Below, piece by piece: positions 29,263 to 37,431 of a stretch of 64,000 nucleotides of DNA. Under the pieces are notes generated by a model. That model was not told the origin of the DNA. It was given only the letters and a program-made list of their open reading frames with translations, and did no database searches. Location of the stretch: positions 62,001-126,000 of the forward strand of contig CAYNID010000004.1 in assembly GCA_964397425.1 (NCBI GenBank). Reading direction: 5' to 3'. Position numbers and translations under genes: made by a program. Each line of letters begins with the position of its first letter. Within the stretch, counting starts at the first letter, position 1. This DNA comes from Hallerella sp964397425. GTDB taxonomy: Bacteria > Fibrobacterota > Fibrobacteria > Fibrobacterales > Fibrobacteraceae.

Positions 29263-29290
29263 TTGATAAGATGCCGTTTTATTCTATATT
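29263..29290 (+). promoter_or_regulatory. Putative promoter of PPi-phosphofructokinase
   Basis: TTGATA and TATATT separated by 16 nt, ending 36 nt before the chosen ATG. The leader has AGAGGT as ribosome binding site. Confidence 0.5.
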
Positions 29291-29325
29291 TCCAGCGGAT
29301 TGACAATCTAACCCAGAGGTACATC

Positions 29326-30987
29326 ATGTCTGACAATTTGTCCGTGCTCGGAAAAGCCCGCAAGGCTTATACGCCGAAGCTCCCCATCGCCCTCCGCGGC
29401 GGAGCGCTCAATGTCGCCATCAACAAGGGAAAGGCGACTGAATCGGTCCGCGACCAGAAAAAAATCAAGGCCCTATTCCCGAACACTTATGGTGCGCCTT
29501 CCATTTCGCTCAAGAAGTCGACGAAAGCTGTGACCGCTCGCCCGGTCAACGTCGGCGTCGTCCTTTCCGGCGGTCAAGCTCCCGGTGGACACAACGTCAT
29601 CGCCGGCATTTTTGACGGCATCAAGAGCATCAGCAAAAAAAGCAAGCTGCTCGGCTTTTTGGGCGGTCCGTCCGGCCTTGAAAACGGCAAATTCAAAGTA
29701 ATCGATTCCAAGCTGATGGACGCTTACCGCAACACGGGCGGATTCGACATCATCCAATCTGGCCGCACCAAGCTCGAAACCGAAGAACAATGGAAGAAAT
29801 GCTTGGCCGTCGCCAAGGCTCAAAAGCTTGACGCCATCGTCATCATCGGCGGCGACGACTCCAACACAAACGCAGCCGTTCTCGGCGAATACTTTGAAGC
29901 CCAAGGCGCTTCCTGCGTTGTTTGCGGTTGCCCCAAGACCATTGACGGCGACCTCAAGAATCAATTCATCGAAACTTCTTTCGGCTTCGATACCGCCGTC
30001 AAGACCTATTCGGAACTCATCGGCAACATCATGCGCGATGCGAACTCGGCGCAAAAGTATTGGCACTTCATCAAGCTCATGGGCCGTTCCGCGTCCCATA
30101 TCGCACTCGAAGCCGCCCTCCAGACTCATCCGAACATCACGCTCATTTCGGAAGAAGTGAAAGCGAAAAAGATGAAGCTGAAACAAGTCATCAAGTACGT
30201 GGCGGACATTGTTGCTGCCCGCGCTGCTGACGGCAAGAACTTTGGCGTCGCGCTCATCCCCGAAGGCCTTCTCGAATTCATCCCGGACGTGGGTGTTCTC
30301 ATTTCGGAACTTTCCGAAGCCCTCGCTCACCACGAAGCGGAAGTCGAAGGTCTCGACACTGCTGAAAAAGTCGAAAAGCTCAGCCAGTGGATTTCAAAGT
30401 CTTCTGCCGAAGTGCTGAAGAGCCTCCCGGCAGGAATCCAGGCGCAGCTGATGCTCGAACGCGACAGCCACGGAAACGTTCAGGTTTCCCTTATCGAAAC
30501 AGAAAAGCTCATCATTGAAATGGTGAAGAAAGAACTCAAGAGCCGCAAGAATTTCAAAGGCAAATTCAGCGCGCTCAACCACTTCTTTGGTTACGAAGGC
30601 CGTTGCGCCGCTCCGTCGAATTTCGACGCCGACTACTGCTACAGCCTGGGTTTCACAGCAGCCATTCTCGCCTACAACCGCTTGAACGGCTACATGAGTT
30701 CTGTCCGCGATTTGACGAAAGGCATTGACAAATGGGTCGCCGGAGGCATTCCTATCACCATGATGATGAACATGGAACGTCGCCATGGCGAAGACAAGCC
30801 GGTCATTCAAAAGGCTCTCGTTGAATTGGATGCCGCGCCTTTCAAGTATTTGGCAAAGAACCGCGAAGTCTGGGCGAAAACGGAATCTTACACGTATCCG
30901 GGTCCCATCCAGTACTTTGGACCTGCCGAAGTCGCCGACCAAACGACATTCACAATCCGTCTCGAACGCGGCGTGAAAGTCAAGTAA
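29326..30987 (+). CDS. pfp: Diphosphate-fructose-6-phosphate 1-phosphotransferase (PPi-PFK)
   Basis: Reversible phosphorylation of fructose 6-phosphate by pyrophosphate in glycolysis and gluconeogenesis; cytoplasmic. ATG 29326 (AGAGGT upstream) gives 553 residues, the length of the long PFP subfamily (plant beta-subunit type). GGQAPGGHN at 82-90 binds phosphate. IIGGDDSNTNA at ~173-183 carries the GGDD that goes with PPi rather than ATP, and PKTIDGDLKN at 203-212 holds the catalytic TID aspartate. It has its own promoter and terminator, so is monocistronic. PPi-dependent glycolysis saves ATP in anaerobes. Confidence 0.93.
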   Translation: MSDNLSVLGKARKAYTPKLPIALRGGALNVAINKGKATESVRDQKKIKALFPNTYGAPSISLKKSTKAVTARPVNVGVVLSGGQAPGGHNVIAGIFDGIKSISKKSKLLGFLGGPSGLENGKFKVIDSKLMDAYRNTGGFDIIQSGRTKLETEEQWKKCLAVAKAQKLDAIVIIGGDDSNTNAAVLGEYFEAQGASCVVCGCPKTIDGDLKNQFIETSFGFDTAVKTYSELIGNIMRDANSAQKYWHFIKLMGRSASHIALEAALQTHPNITLISEEVKAKKMKLKQVIKYVADIVAARAADGKNFGVALIPEGLLEFIPDVGVLISELSEALAHHEAEVEGLDTAEKVEKLSQWISKSSAEVLKSLPAGIQAQLMLERDSHGNVQVSLIETEKLIIEMVKKELKSRKNFKGKFSALNHFFGYEGRCAAPSNFDADYCYSLGFTAAILAYNRLNGYMSSVRDLTKGIDKWVAGGIPITMMMNMERRHGEDKPVIQKALVELDAAPFKYLAKNREVWAKTESYTYPGPIQYFGPAEVADQTTFTIRLERGVKVK

Positions 30988-31005
30988 TCGACACAAGCAA
31001 TTGCA

Positions 31006-31036
31006 AAAAGAGGTCTTCGAAAGAAGGCCTCTTTTT
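31006..31036 (+). terminator. Terminator of PPi-PFK
   Basis: A 14-bp stem with one G-U pair (31006-31019 with 31023-31036) ending in a TTTTT run, 18 nt after the stop codon. Confidence 0.85.
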
Positions 31037-31380
31037 GTTTCTATTCCCAATCATTCATTCCCATTCCGAATTAAAAAGCCTCCTCTTCAAAACAGGCTGT
31101 CCAAATTTCACCAAAACGGCTCGCCGTCCTCGTTCAAACAAGCGCAGCCGTAGGCAACTTCGAATAAATTTCCTTTCTGAAAAAACGGTTCTCTTTCGCA
31201 GTTCAAACCGTGCAAAATTCACCCAGCAACAGAAAAGGCTTACCGTGCGAAACCCCACACAAAAAATTTCCCGTTCACAGCACCAATTCCGAATTCCGAA
31301 TTACACATTCCACATTCCACATTCCACATTCCACTCTCCACACTTCAAACTCCTAACTCCTCATTCCTAATTTCTCATTC
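31037..31380. other. Intergenic gap with repeat copy C and simple-sequence tail
   Basis: No gene supported. A partial repeat start (AAAACGGCTCGCC) lies at ~31113, then the full copy at 31182-31295, then tandem ACATTCC words at ~31305-31335. Confidence 0.65.
31182..31295 (+). repeat. Interspersed intergenic repeat, copy C
   Basis: Blocks AAAACGGTTC, CAAACCGTGCAAAATTCACC, CAGAAAAGGCTTACCGT, AATTTCCCGTTCACAGC and CCAATTCC occur in the same order and spacing as copies A and B, about 5 kb away. Confidence 0.7.
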
Positions 31381-32073
31381 CTAATCCCCCAGCGAACAGA
31401 CGCTCACCACCCAAAGCGTCCCTTCCGCCACTTTGAATTTGATTTCATGCGACGCAAATTGCATTCCGTAAATACGGTCCGCATTTTTTTGATAAGCGGG
31501 CCGGGGATCTTCTGCCAAAATTTGAATCAGAGCGTTCCGTTTTTCTTCCGGAAAAAGCTCCAAGTCCGATGGAGAGATAATCACCTTCAACGGATTTCGA
31601 ACAACGTTGTCTGTAAATCCCCCAGTCGCATCGGGAATTGAATCTGCATACGGCAAATACGGTTTTATGTCAACAATCGGCGAGCCATCCATCAAATCGG
31701 CGCCAGAAACAGTTATGACGGGCCCTTCTTCCGTATTGTCGATTCGTTCTATTTTTACAACAGAAAGAGCAAGCGGATTCGGGCGAAAAGAAGAGCGCGT
31801 CGCAAACACGCCCAAACGGGTATTCCCACCCAACCGCGGCGGGCGCACAGTCGGGCAGAATTTGTTTCGAATGTTTTTCGAAAAAATCCACACAAGCCAA
31901 AGATGGGAGAACTTTTCAAGGCCGCGGACAGCCGCCACATCGCGGAATTCTGGTTCAAACACAATTTGCGATTCCAACCCTTTCAAAATCCCACTTTGCC
32001 GCGGAATCCCGAACTTATCTGGAAAATCCGAACGGATATGCGCCAACGCTTGAATGTCAAAATGCAAAGCCAT
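31381..32073 (-). CDS. trmO: tRNA (adenine(37)-N6)-methyltransferase TrmO
   Basis: SAM-dependent N6-methylation of t6A37 in tRNA-Thr-type tRNAs. About 230 residues from ATG 32073; the frame is open further upstream, but that part runs into the divergent helicase gene and does not look like protein. Family signatures: GIPRQSGILKGLESQIVFEP near 22-41, FSHLWLVWIF at ~55-64, and TRLGVFATRSSFRPNPLALS at 85-104. The C-terminal part (VDIKPYLPYADSI, Y/F-x-D...R) completes the fold. 39 nt separate it from the divergent helicase start. Confidence 0.9.
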   Translation of the reverse strand: MALHFDIQALAHIRSDFPDKFGIPRQSGILKGLESQIVFEPEFRDVAAVRGLEKFSHLWLVWIFSKNIRNKFCPTVRPPRLGGNTRLGVFATRSSFRPNPLALSVVKIERIDNTEEGPVITVSGADLMDGSPIVDIKPYLPYADSIPDATGGFTDNVVRNPLKVIISPSDLELFPEEKRNALIQILAEDPRPAYQKNADRIYGMQFASHEIKFKVAEGTLWVVSVCSLGD

Positions 32074-32112
32074 TGGAACGTATATAGCAAAATTTTCTAC
32101 CTTTGCCACAAT

Positions 32113-33507
32113 ATGAAATTTTCCGAACTTCCCTTGGACGAACGCCTGCAACGCGCCATCGCCGATGCCCAATACACTACGCCAACTCCAATTCAGGAAA
32201 AGGCGATTCCGCCAGTCCTCGCTCACAAGGATTTAATGGGAATCGCTCAAACGGGAACCGGTAAAACCGCCGCATTCGCCCTTCCCCTTTTGCAAAATCT
32301 GCTGCTTGCCGGAGAACGTTCCGGACAAAAGGCCATCCGAGTGCTGATTCTCCTCCCCACCCGCGAACTCGCCATCCAAGTTTCGGACTGTTTCGAAATG
32401 TACGAAAAGTACACCCGAATTTCCAGCACATGCATTTTTGGCGGTGTCAGCGATTTGCCCCAAAAGCGCGCCCTTTCCCGCGGAGTCGATGTACTCATCG
32501 CCACTCCAGGACGACTTCTCGACCTCATCAACCAGCACATCATCAGCTTAAAAAAAATCGAATATTTCGTTCTCGACGAAGCGGATCGCATGCTCGACAT
32601 GGGATTCATTCACGATATTCGAAAAGTCGTTGCCCTGCTGCCCGCCAAACGGCAAAATCTATTCTTCAGCGCAACGATGCCGCCGGAAATCACCAAACTC
32701 GCATCGTCCATTTTGCGCACGGATCCCGTCCGCATTGAAGTGGCTCCGCAAAGCACGCCGATAGAACGCATCCGCCAGGAACTTTACCGAATAGATAAAC
32801 GGCGAAAAGGGGCTCTGCTCAAAGAAATGCTCTTGGAGCACCCGGAAATGAAAAAAGTTTTGGTCTTCTCGCGCACAAAACACGGCGCAGACAAAATCGT
32901 CCGCGTTTTGGAAAAGGCAAAGATTACTTGCGCCGCCATTCACGGCAATAAAAGTCAAAACCGCAGACAAGAAGCTCTGGGCAATTTCAAAACGGAACAA
33001 ATCCGCGTTTTAGTCGCAACGGACATCGCCGCCCGCGGAATTGACGTAGACAACGTCAGTCACGTTTTCAATTATGACTTGCCCGAAGTTCCGGAGACTT
33101 TCGTCCACCGCATCGGACGCACTGCGCGGGCTGGCCGAGACGGCGTCGCCATTTCTTTTTGCGCCCCCGATGAAGAATCGGATTTACGCGCCATCGAAAA
33201 ATTGACCCGCATCCAAATTCCCCAAGGCGATTTGTCCATATTCGACAAACTTCCTCCGCCGCAAAAAGAAACTCCCGAAAGCGAAGCCCGTAACGCACGG
33301 CAATATTCCAGAGGATTTGGCAGCCGCCGCCGTCACGAAGAACATCCCGAAAAGCGGCGTGAAAAATCCCAGCCGAAACCCGAACAAAAACGCCCGAACA
33401 ACGCAGAACATTCCCCCAAGACGCATTCCGGAAAACGCCCGGGAAGCCGCGCCAGAAGGCGTATGCGGGAAGAGCGTGAAAAACGGCAAAACGAATTTCG
33501 CCAATAA
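32113..33507 (+). CDS. DEAD-box ATP-dependent RNA helicase, RhlE-like
   Basis: Unwinds RNA duplexes, probably in ribosome assembly or RNA decay. From ATG 32113, 464 residues. Q-motif region TPTPIQEKAIPPVL at ~23-36; Walker A AQTGTGKT at 45-52; DEAD at 155-158; SAT at 186-188; later ATDIAARGIDVDNVSHVFNY and HRIGRTARAG. The last ~85 residues are Arg/Lys/Glu-rich and disordered (GSRRRHEEHPEKRREK ... ARRRMREEREKRQN), an RNA-binding tail typical of RhlE-type helicases. The next gene starts 22 nt downstream. Confidence 0.93.
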   Translation: MKFSELPLDERLQRAIADAQYTTPTPIQEKAIPPVLAHKDLMGIAQTGTGKTAAFALPLLQNLLLAGERSGQKAIRVLILLPTRELAIQVSDCFEMYEKYTRISSTCIFGGVSDLPQKRALSRGVDVLIATPGRLLDLINQHIISLKKIEYFVLDEADRMLDMGFIHDIRKVVALLPAKRQNLFFSATMPPEITKLASSILRTDPVRIEVAPQSTPIERIRQELYRIDKRRKGALLKEMLLEHPEMKKVLVFSRTKHGADKIVRVLEKAKITCAAIHGNKSQNRRQEALGNFKTEQIRVLVATDIAARGIDVDNVSHVFNYDLPEVPETFVHRIGRTARAGRDGVAISFCAPDEESDLRAIEKLTRIQIPQGDLSIFDKLPPPQKETPESEARNARQYSRGFGSRRRHEEHPEKRREKSQPKPEQKRPNNAEHSPKTHSGKRPGSRARRRMREEREKRQNEFRQ

Positions 33508-33529
33508 CATCACATTTTGAAGGTATCCC

Positions 33530-34276
33530 GTGGCAAAGAAAATCCTCATCATGGTCGCTAGCCCCAAAAACGAAAGGAGCGGCACACTCGTTCCCACGAA
33601 AGCGTTCGTTGACGGCATGGTAGAAAACGGCGATTACGAAGCGGAATACGTTTACATTGACCGACTGAACATCAAACCGTGCCGCGGATGCCTGACTTGT
33701 TGGGGCCGCCCCGATGGAAGCTGTTTCATCAAAGACGATGACATTCCCGAGACAAGGAGAAAACTGGAAACCGCCGACGTGGTCATTTGGAGCTTTCCCC
33801 TGTTCTTGTTCAGCATTCCTGGGCAAATGAAAGTTCTCATGGACCGTGTCGTGGGAATGGTCCATCCGTATATGGGTCAAAAACTGAACGAACCGGACAG
33901 CATGAACAAACCCATGCACGGATTGCAGAATCAAAAACCCGGACAAAAAATCATTTTGCTTTCCAGCTGCGCCTGGTGCGATTTGGACGTTGTTTATGAA
34001 CCCATCCGCAAACAGTTCGACATTATTTTAGGAAAAGACGGTTACACTTTAATCGCCTGTCCTCAAATGCGGGCTTTGCACCACCGCGGCGGCGAACGTC
34101 GCTTAAACATGCTGCGGAAACGTTATGCCGTGGGCGGAAAGGAACTCGCCACAACGGGGAATCTGTCCCAAGCGACTATCGACCAAATGCAAACGCCCAT
34201 CTTTGGCGATGAAACTTACAAAGAACTCGTTGTCCAATTTGTCACGCACATGTTCGACAGGGACGACAACTTTTAA
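33530..34276 (+). CDS. NADPH-dependent FMN reductase-like flavoprotein
   Basis: 248 residues starting at GTG 33530 with AAGGT upstream. The N-terminus (KKILIMVASPKNERSGTLVPTKAF) is the flavodoxin-like phosphate-binding loop of the iron-sulfur flavoprotein / NAD(P)H oxidoreductase group. Cys-rich RGCLTCWGRPDGSCF at ~55-69 is the usual second signature, and WSFPLFLFSIPGQMKVLMDR the third. It probably reduces quinone-like or small electrophilic substrates; the physiological substrate is unknown. Convergent with the LysR gene 15 nt further on. Confidence 0.8.
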   Translation: MAKKILIMVASPKNERSGTLVPTKAFVDGMVENGDYEAEYVYIDRLNIKPCRGCLTCWGRPDGSCFIKDDDIPETRRKLETADVVIWSFPLFLFSIPGQMKVLMDRVVGMVHPYMGQKLNEPDSMNKPMHGLQNQKPGQKIILLSSCAWCDLDVVYEPIRKQFDIILGKDGYTLIACPQMRALHHRGGERRLNMLRKRYAVGGKELATTGNLSQATIDQMQTPIFGDETYKELVVQFVTHMFDRDDNF

Positions 34277-34291
34277 TTCAACCGTTTGGCG

Positions 34292-35191
34292 TCAATTTTC
34301 GGAATTTCCCTTTTCCGTTGAAAATCCCGAACTTTTCAAATGCCGCACAAGGAACTGGAAAAAGCGTTCTACGTGGCCGTTGTCCTGTTTGTTTCTGCGG
34401 CAAGATACGACGATATCGCGTTTAAAATTCGCATCGGCGATTTCTAACAGCCGAATTTTTCCATTGCCGATTCTCCCCCATGAAATTTCCGGCCAAAAGC
34501 CAACGCCAATGCCCGCCGCTACGGCATCTTTGACCGCATTGACATTGTCACTTTCAAATGCGATTTTGGAATGGAATCCCATTTTGAAACAATAATGATT
34601 GCAAATGTTTCGAAACTGCTTGGAGCCGCAGAGTTCAATAAAATTCTCGTTTTCCACGTCTTTGAGAGAAATCCTTTTTTGCTTTTTATAGCGGTCTTCA
34701 TTCGGCACCGCCAAAAATATTTTTTCTGAACAGACGAAAACATCGTCATCCGAAAAAGGCGGAGCGACATAGTCCGCATAAGTGTGAACGCAAATGTCGA
34801 AAAGCCTGGTTTCTTCGTTTTGAATCAAATTGAAGTGGGTCGCCTTGTCCGAAGCCTTGTAAAGAATGATGGCCTTTGTAATCAGCGACGATGCCGCGAG
34901 AACATTCAAATTGATTGTCGCATTTTCTTTTTTCGCCATTGCCGCGAGCTGTTTGGGAAGCGCGTCAATATCTTCTATCAACGGTTTCAAATGTTCATAA
35001 AAATATTTTCCAAATTCTGTCAGTTGAATGTTCCTGCCTTTATTTACGAAAAGTGGAATGTCCAATTCCGATTCCAATTTGTGAATCGACTGAGAAAGCG
35101 CCGGCTGCGCAATGCAAAGTTTTTTGGCGCTTTGCGTCATGTGTTGAGTCCGGGCGACTTCCAAAAAATAGCGGAGGTGTGTCAGTTCCAT
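34292..35191 (-). CDS. LysR-family transcriptional regulator
   Basis: 299 residues. The N-terminal winged HTH is clear (MELTHLRYFLEVARTQHMTQ ... LCIAQPALSQSIHKLE ... PLFVNKGRNIQLTEFG, residues ~1-60), followed by a periplasmic-binding-protein-like effector domain. It is divergent from the SemiSWEET gene. A palindrome between them (35209-35224) fits autoregulation and control of that operon. The effector is unknown. Confidence 0.93.
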   Translation of the reverse strand: MELTHLRYFLEVARTQHMTQSAKKLCIAQPALSQSIHKLESELDIPLFVNKGRNIQLTEFGKYFYEHLKPLIEDIDALPKQLAAMAKKENATINLNVLAASSLITKAIILYKASDKATHFNLIQNEETRLFDICVHTYADYVAPPFSDDDVFVCSEKIFLAVPNEDRYKKQKRISLKDVENENFIELCGSKQFRNICNHYCFKMGFHSKIAFESDNVNAVKDAVAAGIGVGFWPEISWGRIGNGKIRLLEIADANFKRDIVVSCRRNKQDNGHVERFFQFLVRHLKSSGFSTEKGNSEN

Positions 35192-35208
35192 CGTTCTTTT
35201 CCCAATTC

Positions 35209-35224
35209 ATAAGCTACAGCTTAT
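35209..35224. promoter_or_regulatory. Palindromic operator-like site for the LysR regulator
   Basis: Perfect inverted repeat ATAAGC-TACA-GCTTAT, 17 nt before the lysR start and ~85 nt before the divergent SemiSWEET start. ATAAG/CTTAT half-sites are common for LysR regulators. Confidence 0.6.
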
Positions 35225-35307
35225 AGGTTCTATACGAATTATATATTAGAAATTATAAACGAGAATAACTAAAATTGCCCACGCAAAACATCCAAAAAGG
35301 AGTCCAA

Positions 35308-35601
35308 ATGCAAGAACTTTTAGAAGCCGCCATGTTGATTTGTTTTGGCCTATCCTGGCCCATTTCGCTAGTCAAAAACATCCGGGTGCACTCGGCAAAA
35401 GGCATGAGTTTCAAATTCAACTTGCTAATTCTCGTCGGCTACGTGGCAGGCATCGGCGCCAAATTTTATTTGCACGCCTACAATTATGTTTTCTTCATCT
35501 ATCTGTTGAACTTGGCGTTTGTCAGCGCCAACATGGCCGTTTATTTCATCAACAAGAGCTGCGATCAAAAAGCCATCGCGAGGGAAACTTATGCCGCGTA
35601 A
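35308..35601 (+). CDS. SemiSWEET/PQ-loop-type small membrane protein
   Basis: 97 residues from ATG 35308 with AAAAAGGAG upstream. Three membrane helices: ~4-22 with the PQ-loop-like CFGLSWPISLVKNIRVHSAKGM, ~33-50, and ~56-76. This is the single-triple-helix-bundle size of SemiSWEET proteins, which dimerise to carry sugars; close relatives of unknown substrate are common in gut Clostridia. It overlaps the next gene by 11 nt. Confidence 0.75.
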   Translation: MQELLEAAMLICFGLSWPISLVKNIRVHSAKGMSFKFNLLILVGYVAGIGAKFYLHAYNYVFFIYLLNLAFVSANMAVYFINKSCDQKAIARETYAA

Positions 35602-36124
35602 AAAATCCATTCGCATCGCTTTGCTGGCCTTGTCCGCCATTTTCCTATGTCATTGCGCCGAAGAACACGTTTGCCAATACGACGCAAGCACAGAAACTCT
35701 CCGCTGCGCAGAAAAGCTTTACAAAACGACTCATGTCGGAGATCAAGTTTGGATGACCGACAATCTGGATTATTACGTATTTTCAAGTTTCTGCTACAGC
35801 GACAATGACGCCAACTGCGACAAATACGGACGCCTCTACACTTGGGAATCCGCGCAAAGCGCCTGTCCCGCGCATTGGCACTTGCCTTCTCAAAAAGAAT
35901 TCAAATCCCTTTTGAAGAAAGGCATTCAAAATGTCCAATTGGCGGGATTCCGCTATTACGGTTACGGCTCCCCGTATTTTGACAAAGGCGCTACCGAAAC
36001 TTTTTGGACCGCAGATGAATACGACAACGCCCGCGCAGAACTTTTGAACATTCGCCAAGATTCTTGGCGTTTCGAAAAGTACAACAAGGGAATCGCCTAT
36101 TCCGTTCGCTGCGTCATGGACTGA
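35591..36124 (+). CDS. FISUMP-domain exported protein
   Basis: 177 residues from ATG 35591, which overlaps the end of the SemiSWEET gene and is probably translationally coupled. Signal peptide MPRKKSIRIALLALSAIFLC with C20/C22 near the cleavage site (not a standard lipobox). The domain shows the Fibrobacter succinogenes major paralogous pattern: QVWMTDNLDYY, GRLYTWESAQSACPAHWHLP, FWTADEY, YSVRCV. The fold is related to C-type-lectin/formylglycine-type surface domains. Function unknown. The next gene starts 1 nt after its stop codon. Confidence 0.85.
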   Translation: MPRKKSIRIALLALSAIFLCHCAEEHVCQYDASTETLRCAEKLYKTTHVGDQVWMTDNLDYYVFSSFCYSDNDANCDKYGRLYTWESAQSACPAHWHLPSQKEFKSLLKKGIQNVQLAGFRYYGYGSPYFDKGATETFWTADEYDNARAELLNIRQDSWRFEKYNKGIAYSVRCVMD

Positions 36125-36125
36125 T

Positions 36126-36329
36126 ATGAACTCCGAGATTCTTCAAAAAGTCGATTTTACATTGCATTGCATCGATGATTTCGCAACCCGCCACGCATTG
36201 AATCACAAGCAGGCATTCGCCTATTTGAAACGGTTCAAAGGTCTGGACTATTTAGAATCCGAAATTTCCAAATCCAACGACCCGACTATTCTAGAACAGA
36301 TTTGCCGTCAAAATGGAGGCGCGCTGTGA
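36126..36329 (+). CDS. DUF3791-like small protein
   Basis: 67 residues (VDFTLHCIDDFATRHALNHK ... YLKRFKGLDYLE), helical. It resembles DUF3791 proteins, which often come in small operons with other short unknown proteins. It starts 1 nt after the FISUMP stop codon and overlaps the next gene by 4 nt (GTGA). Confidence 0.6.
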   Translation: MNSEILQKVDFTLHCIDDFATRHALNHKQAFAYLKRFKGLDYLESEISKSNDPTILEQICRQNGGAL

Positions 36330-36547
36330 GCTGCGAAAAAAGATCCATCGTCAACGCTCTGATGAAAAACTTGATTTTAAGCCTCATGGACGATTACGGC
36401 ATGGACATGGAAAACGCCATGGCAGAATTTTTCAATTCAGAGCTTTACACGAAAATTCTCGATTTTGATACCGGATTTTATTGTCAAAGCGCCGGTCACA
36501 ATTACCAATATCTCCGGCACGAATTGGAAACCGGAAAAATGGTTTGA
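36326..36547 (+). CDS. Small protein paired with the DUF3791-like gene
   Basis: 73 residues from GTG 36326, with GGAGG 6 nt upstream and overlapping the preceding stop. Sequence features LILSLMDDYGMDMENAMAEF and FDTGFYCQSAGHNYQYL; cytoplasmic, helical, family unnamed to me. The fixed pairing with a DUF3791-like gene is like a two-component small-protein module (toxin-antitoxin-like in layout), but no activity can be assigned. Confidence 0.55.
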   Translation: MSCEKRSIVNALMKNLILSLMDDYGMDMENAMAEFFNSELYTKILDFDTGFYCQSAGHNYQYLRHELETGKMV

Positions 36548-36558
36548 ATCACAGCAAT

Positions 36559-37407
36559 TTACTCCCTGTCCACCCGAAGCATTTCCGGTTCGCCGCCATC
36601 TTCTGACTTTGGGCAAAGCACGTGCACTTTCGCTCGAGACTTCTTTTTATCCGGGCCTGTCATTTGGCAAAAAAAGATGTAACTCGTTTCCGAGGCAATT
36701 CGAGACGACACCTGCACGGGTTCCAAATGCAAATACGCATAATCTTTTGTCGCCAAAGCAAACACGGTTGAATCCGCCGCATTGAGCGGGCGCGCTTCTG
36801 AATAAGCGACAGTATCGGGAGCCGTTTTGCCAAAAATTCTCTTCAAGAAAGACGTCACTTCTTCGGGGAATTTTCCCTGTTCAGCCCGTTTGTGCGAAAT
36901 GCCAAAAGGTTCTCCGACGCGGGCATTCGGTTCCAACGCCTGCAATTCCCGCGCCGCCGCCTGCATTCCTCCGCTCCCATAAGTGCAAAATGGGATAACC
37001 ACCTTTCCACTCAAATCGTTCGAATCCAAAAACGTGTAAATCGGCGGAGCAAAGGTGCCGAACATAATCGGATACCCTACATAAAGCGTGTCAACATTCG
37101 CCATGTCCACGTTCGCGTTCAACAATTTGGGCCAACGTTTTTCCTCCCGTTCCGCTTTTACCGCCGAAATAGTACTGTCATACGTCGAAGGGTACGCCTT
37201 TTCCATTTGCAATTCCCAAATCGTCGCCCCCGTATTCTTTTGAAATTCCAGCGCCACCGATTTCGTCGTACCATTTTGCGAATAAAAAACGATCATCGAT
37301 TTCGAATGCGAAGCGCTTTCATTCGGCAAATCCTTTTTCTGTTCCGTACAACCGAACATTCCGAAGAATATCGCCGCCGCTAAAAAAGCTTTCCCTTTGA
37401 ATTGCAT
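36559..37407 (-). CDS. Lipoprotein flavodoxin
   Basis: 282 residues with GAGGTG before ATG 37407. Lipobox FGMFGC gives acylated C20. Residues ~35-200 are flavodoxin-like: MIVFYSQNGTTKSVALEF (FMN phosphate loop), DTLYVGYPIMFGTFAPPI, and VVIPFCTYGSGGM. The last ~70 residues add an extra basic region (GPDKKKSRAKVHVLCPKS). A flavodoxin outside the cytoplasm is unusual but known in anaerobes. Electron partner unknown. Confidence 0.8.
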   Translation of the reverse strand: MQFKGKAFLAAAIFFGMFGCTEQKKDLPNESASHSKSMIVFYSQNGTTKSVALEFQKNTGATIWELQMEKAYPSTYDSTISAVKAEREEKRWPKLLNANVDMANVDTLYVGYPIMFGTFAPPIYTFLDSNDLSGKVVIPFCTYGSGGMQAAARELQALEPNARVGEPFGISHKRAEQGKFPEEVTSFLKRIFGKTAPDTVAYSEARPLNAADSTVFALATKDYAYLHLEPVQVSSRIASETSYIFFCQMTGPDKKKSRAKVHVLCPKSEDGGEPEMLRVDRE

Positions 37408-37431
37408 TTAACACCTCACAGCGTTTTCGTT

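Noticed and set aside
29155..29325. Upstream extension of PPi-PFK by 57 codons
   Set aside because: The added residues are not conserved-looking and the promoter-like boxes lie inside them; ATG 29326 has a good ribosome binding site.
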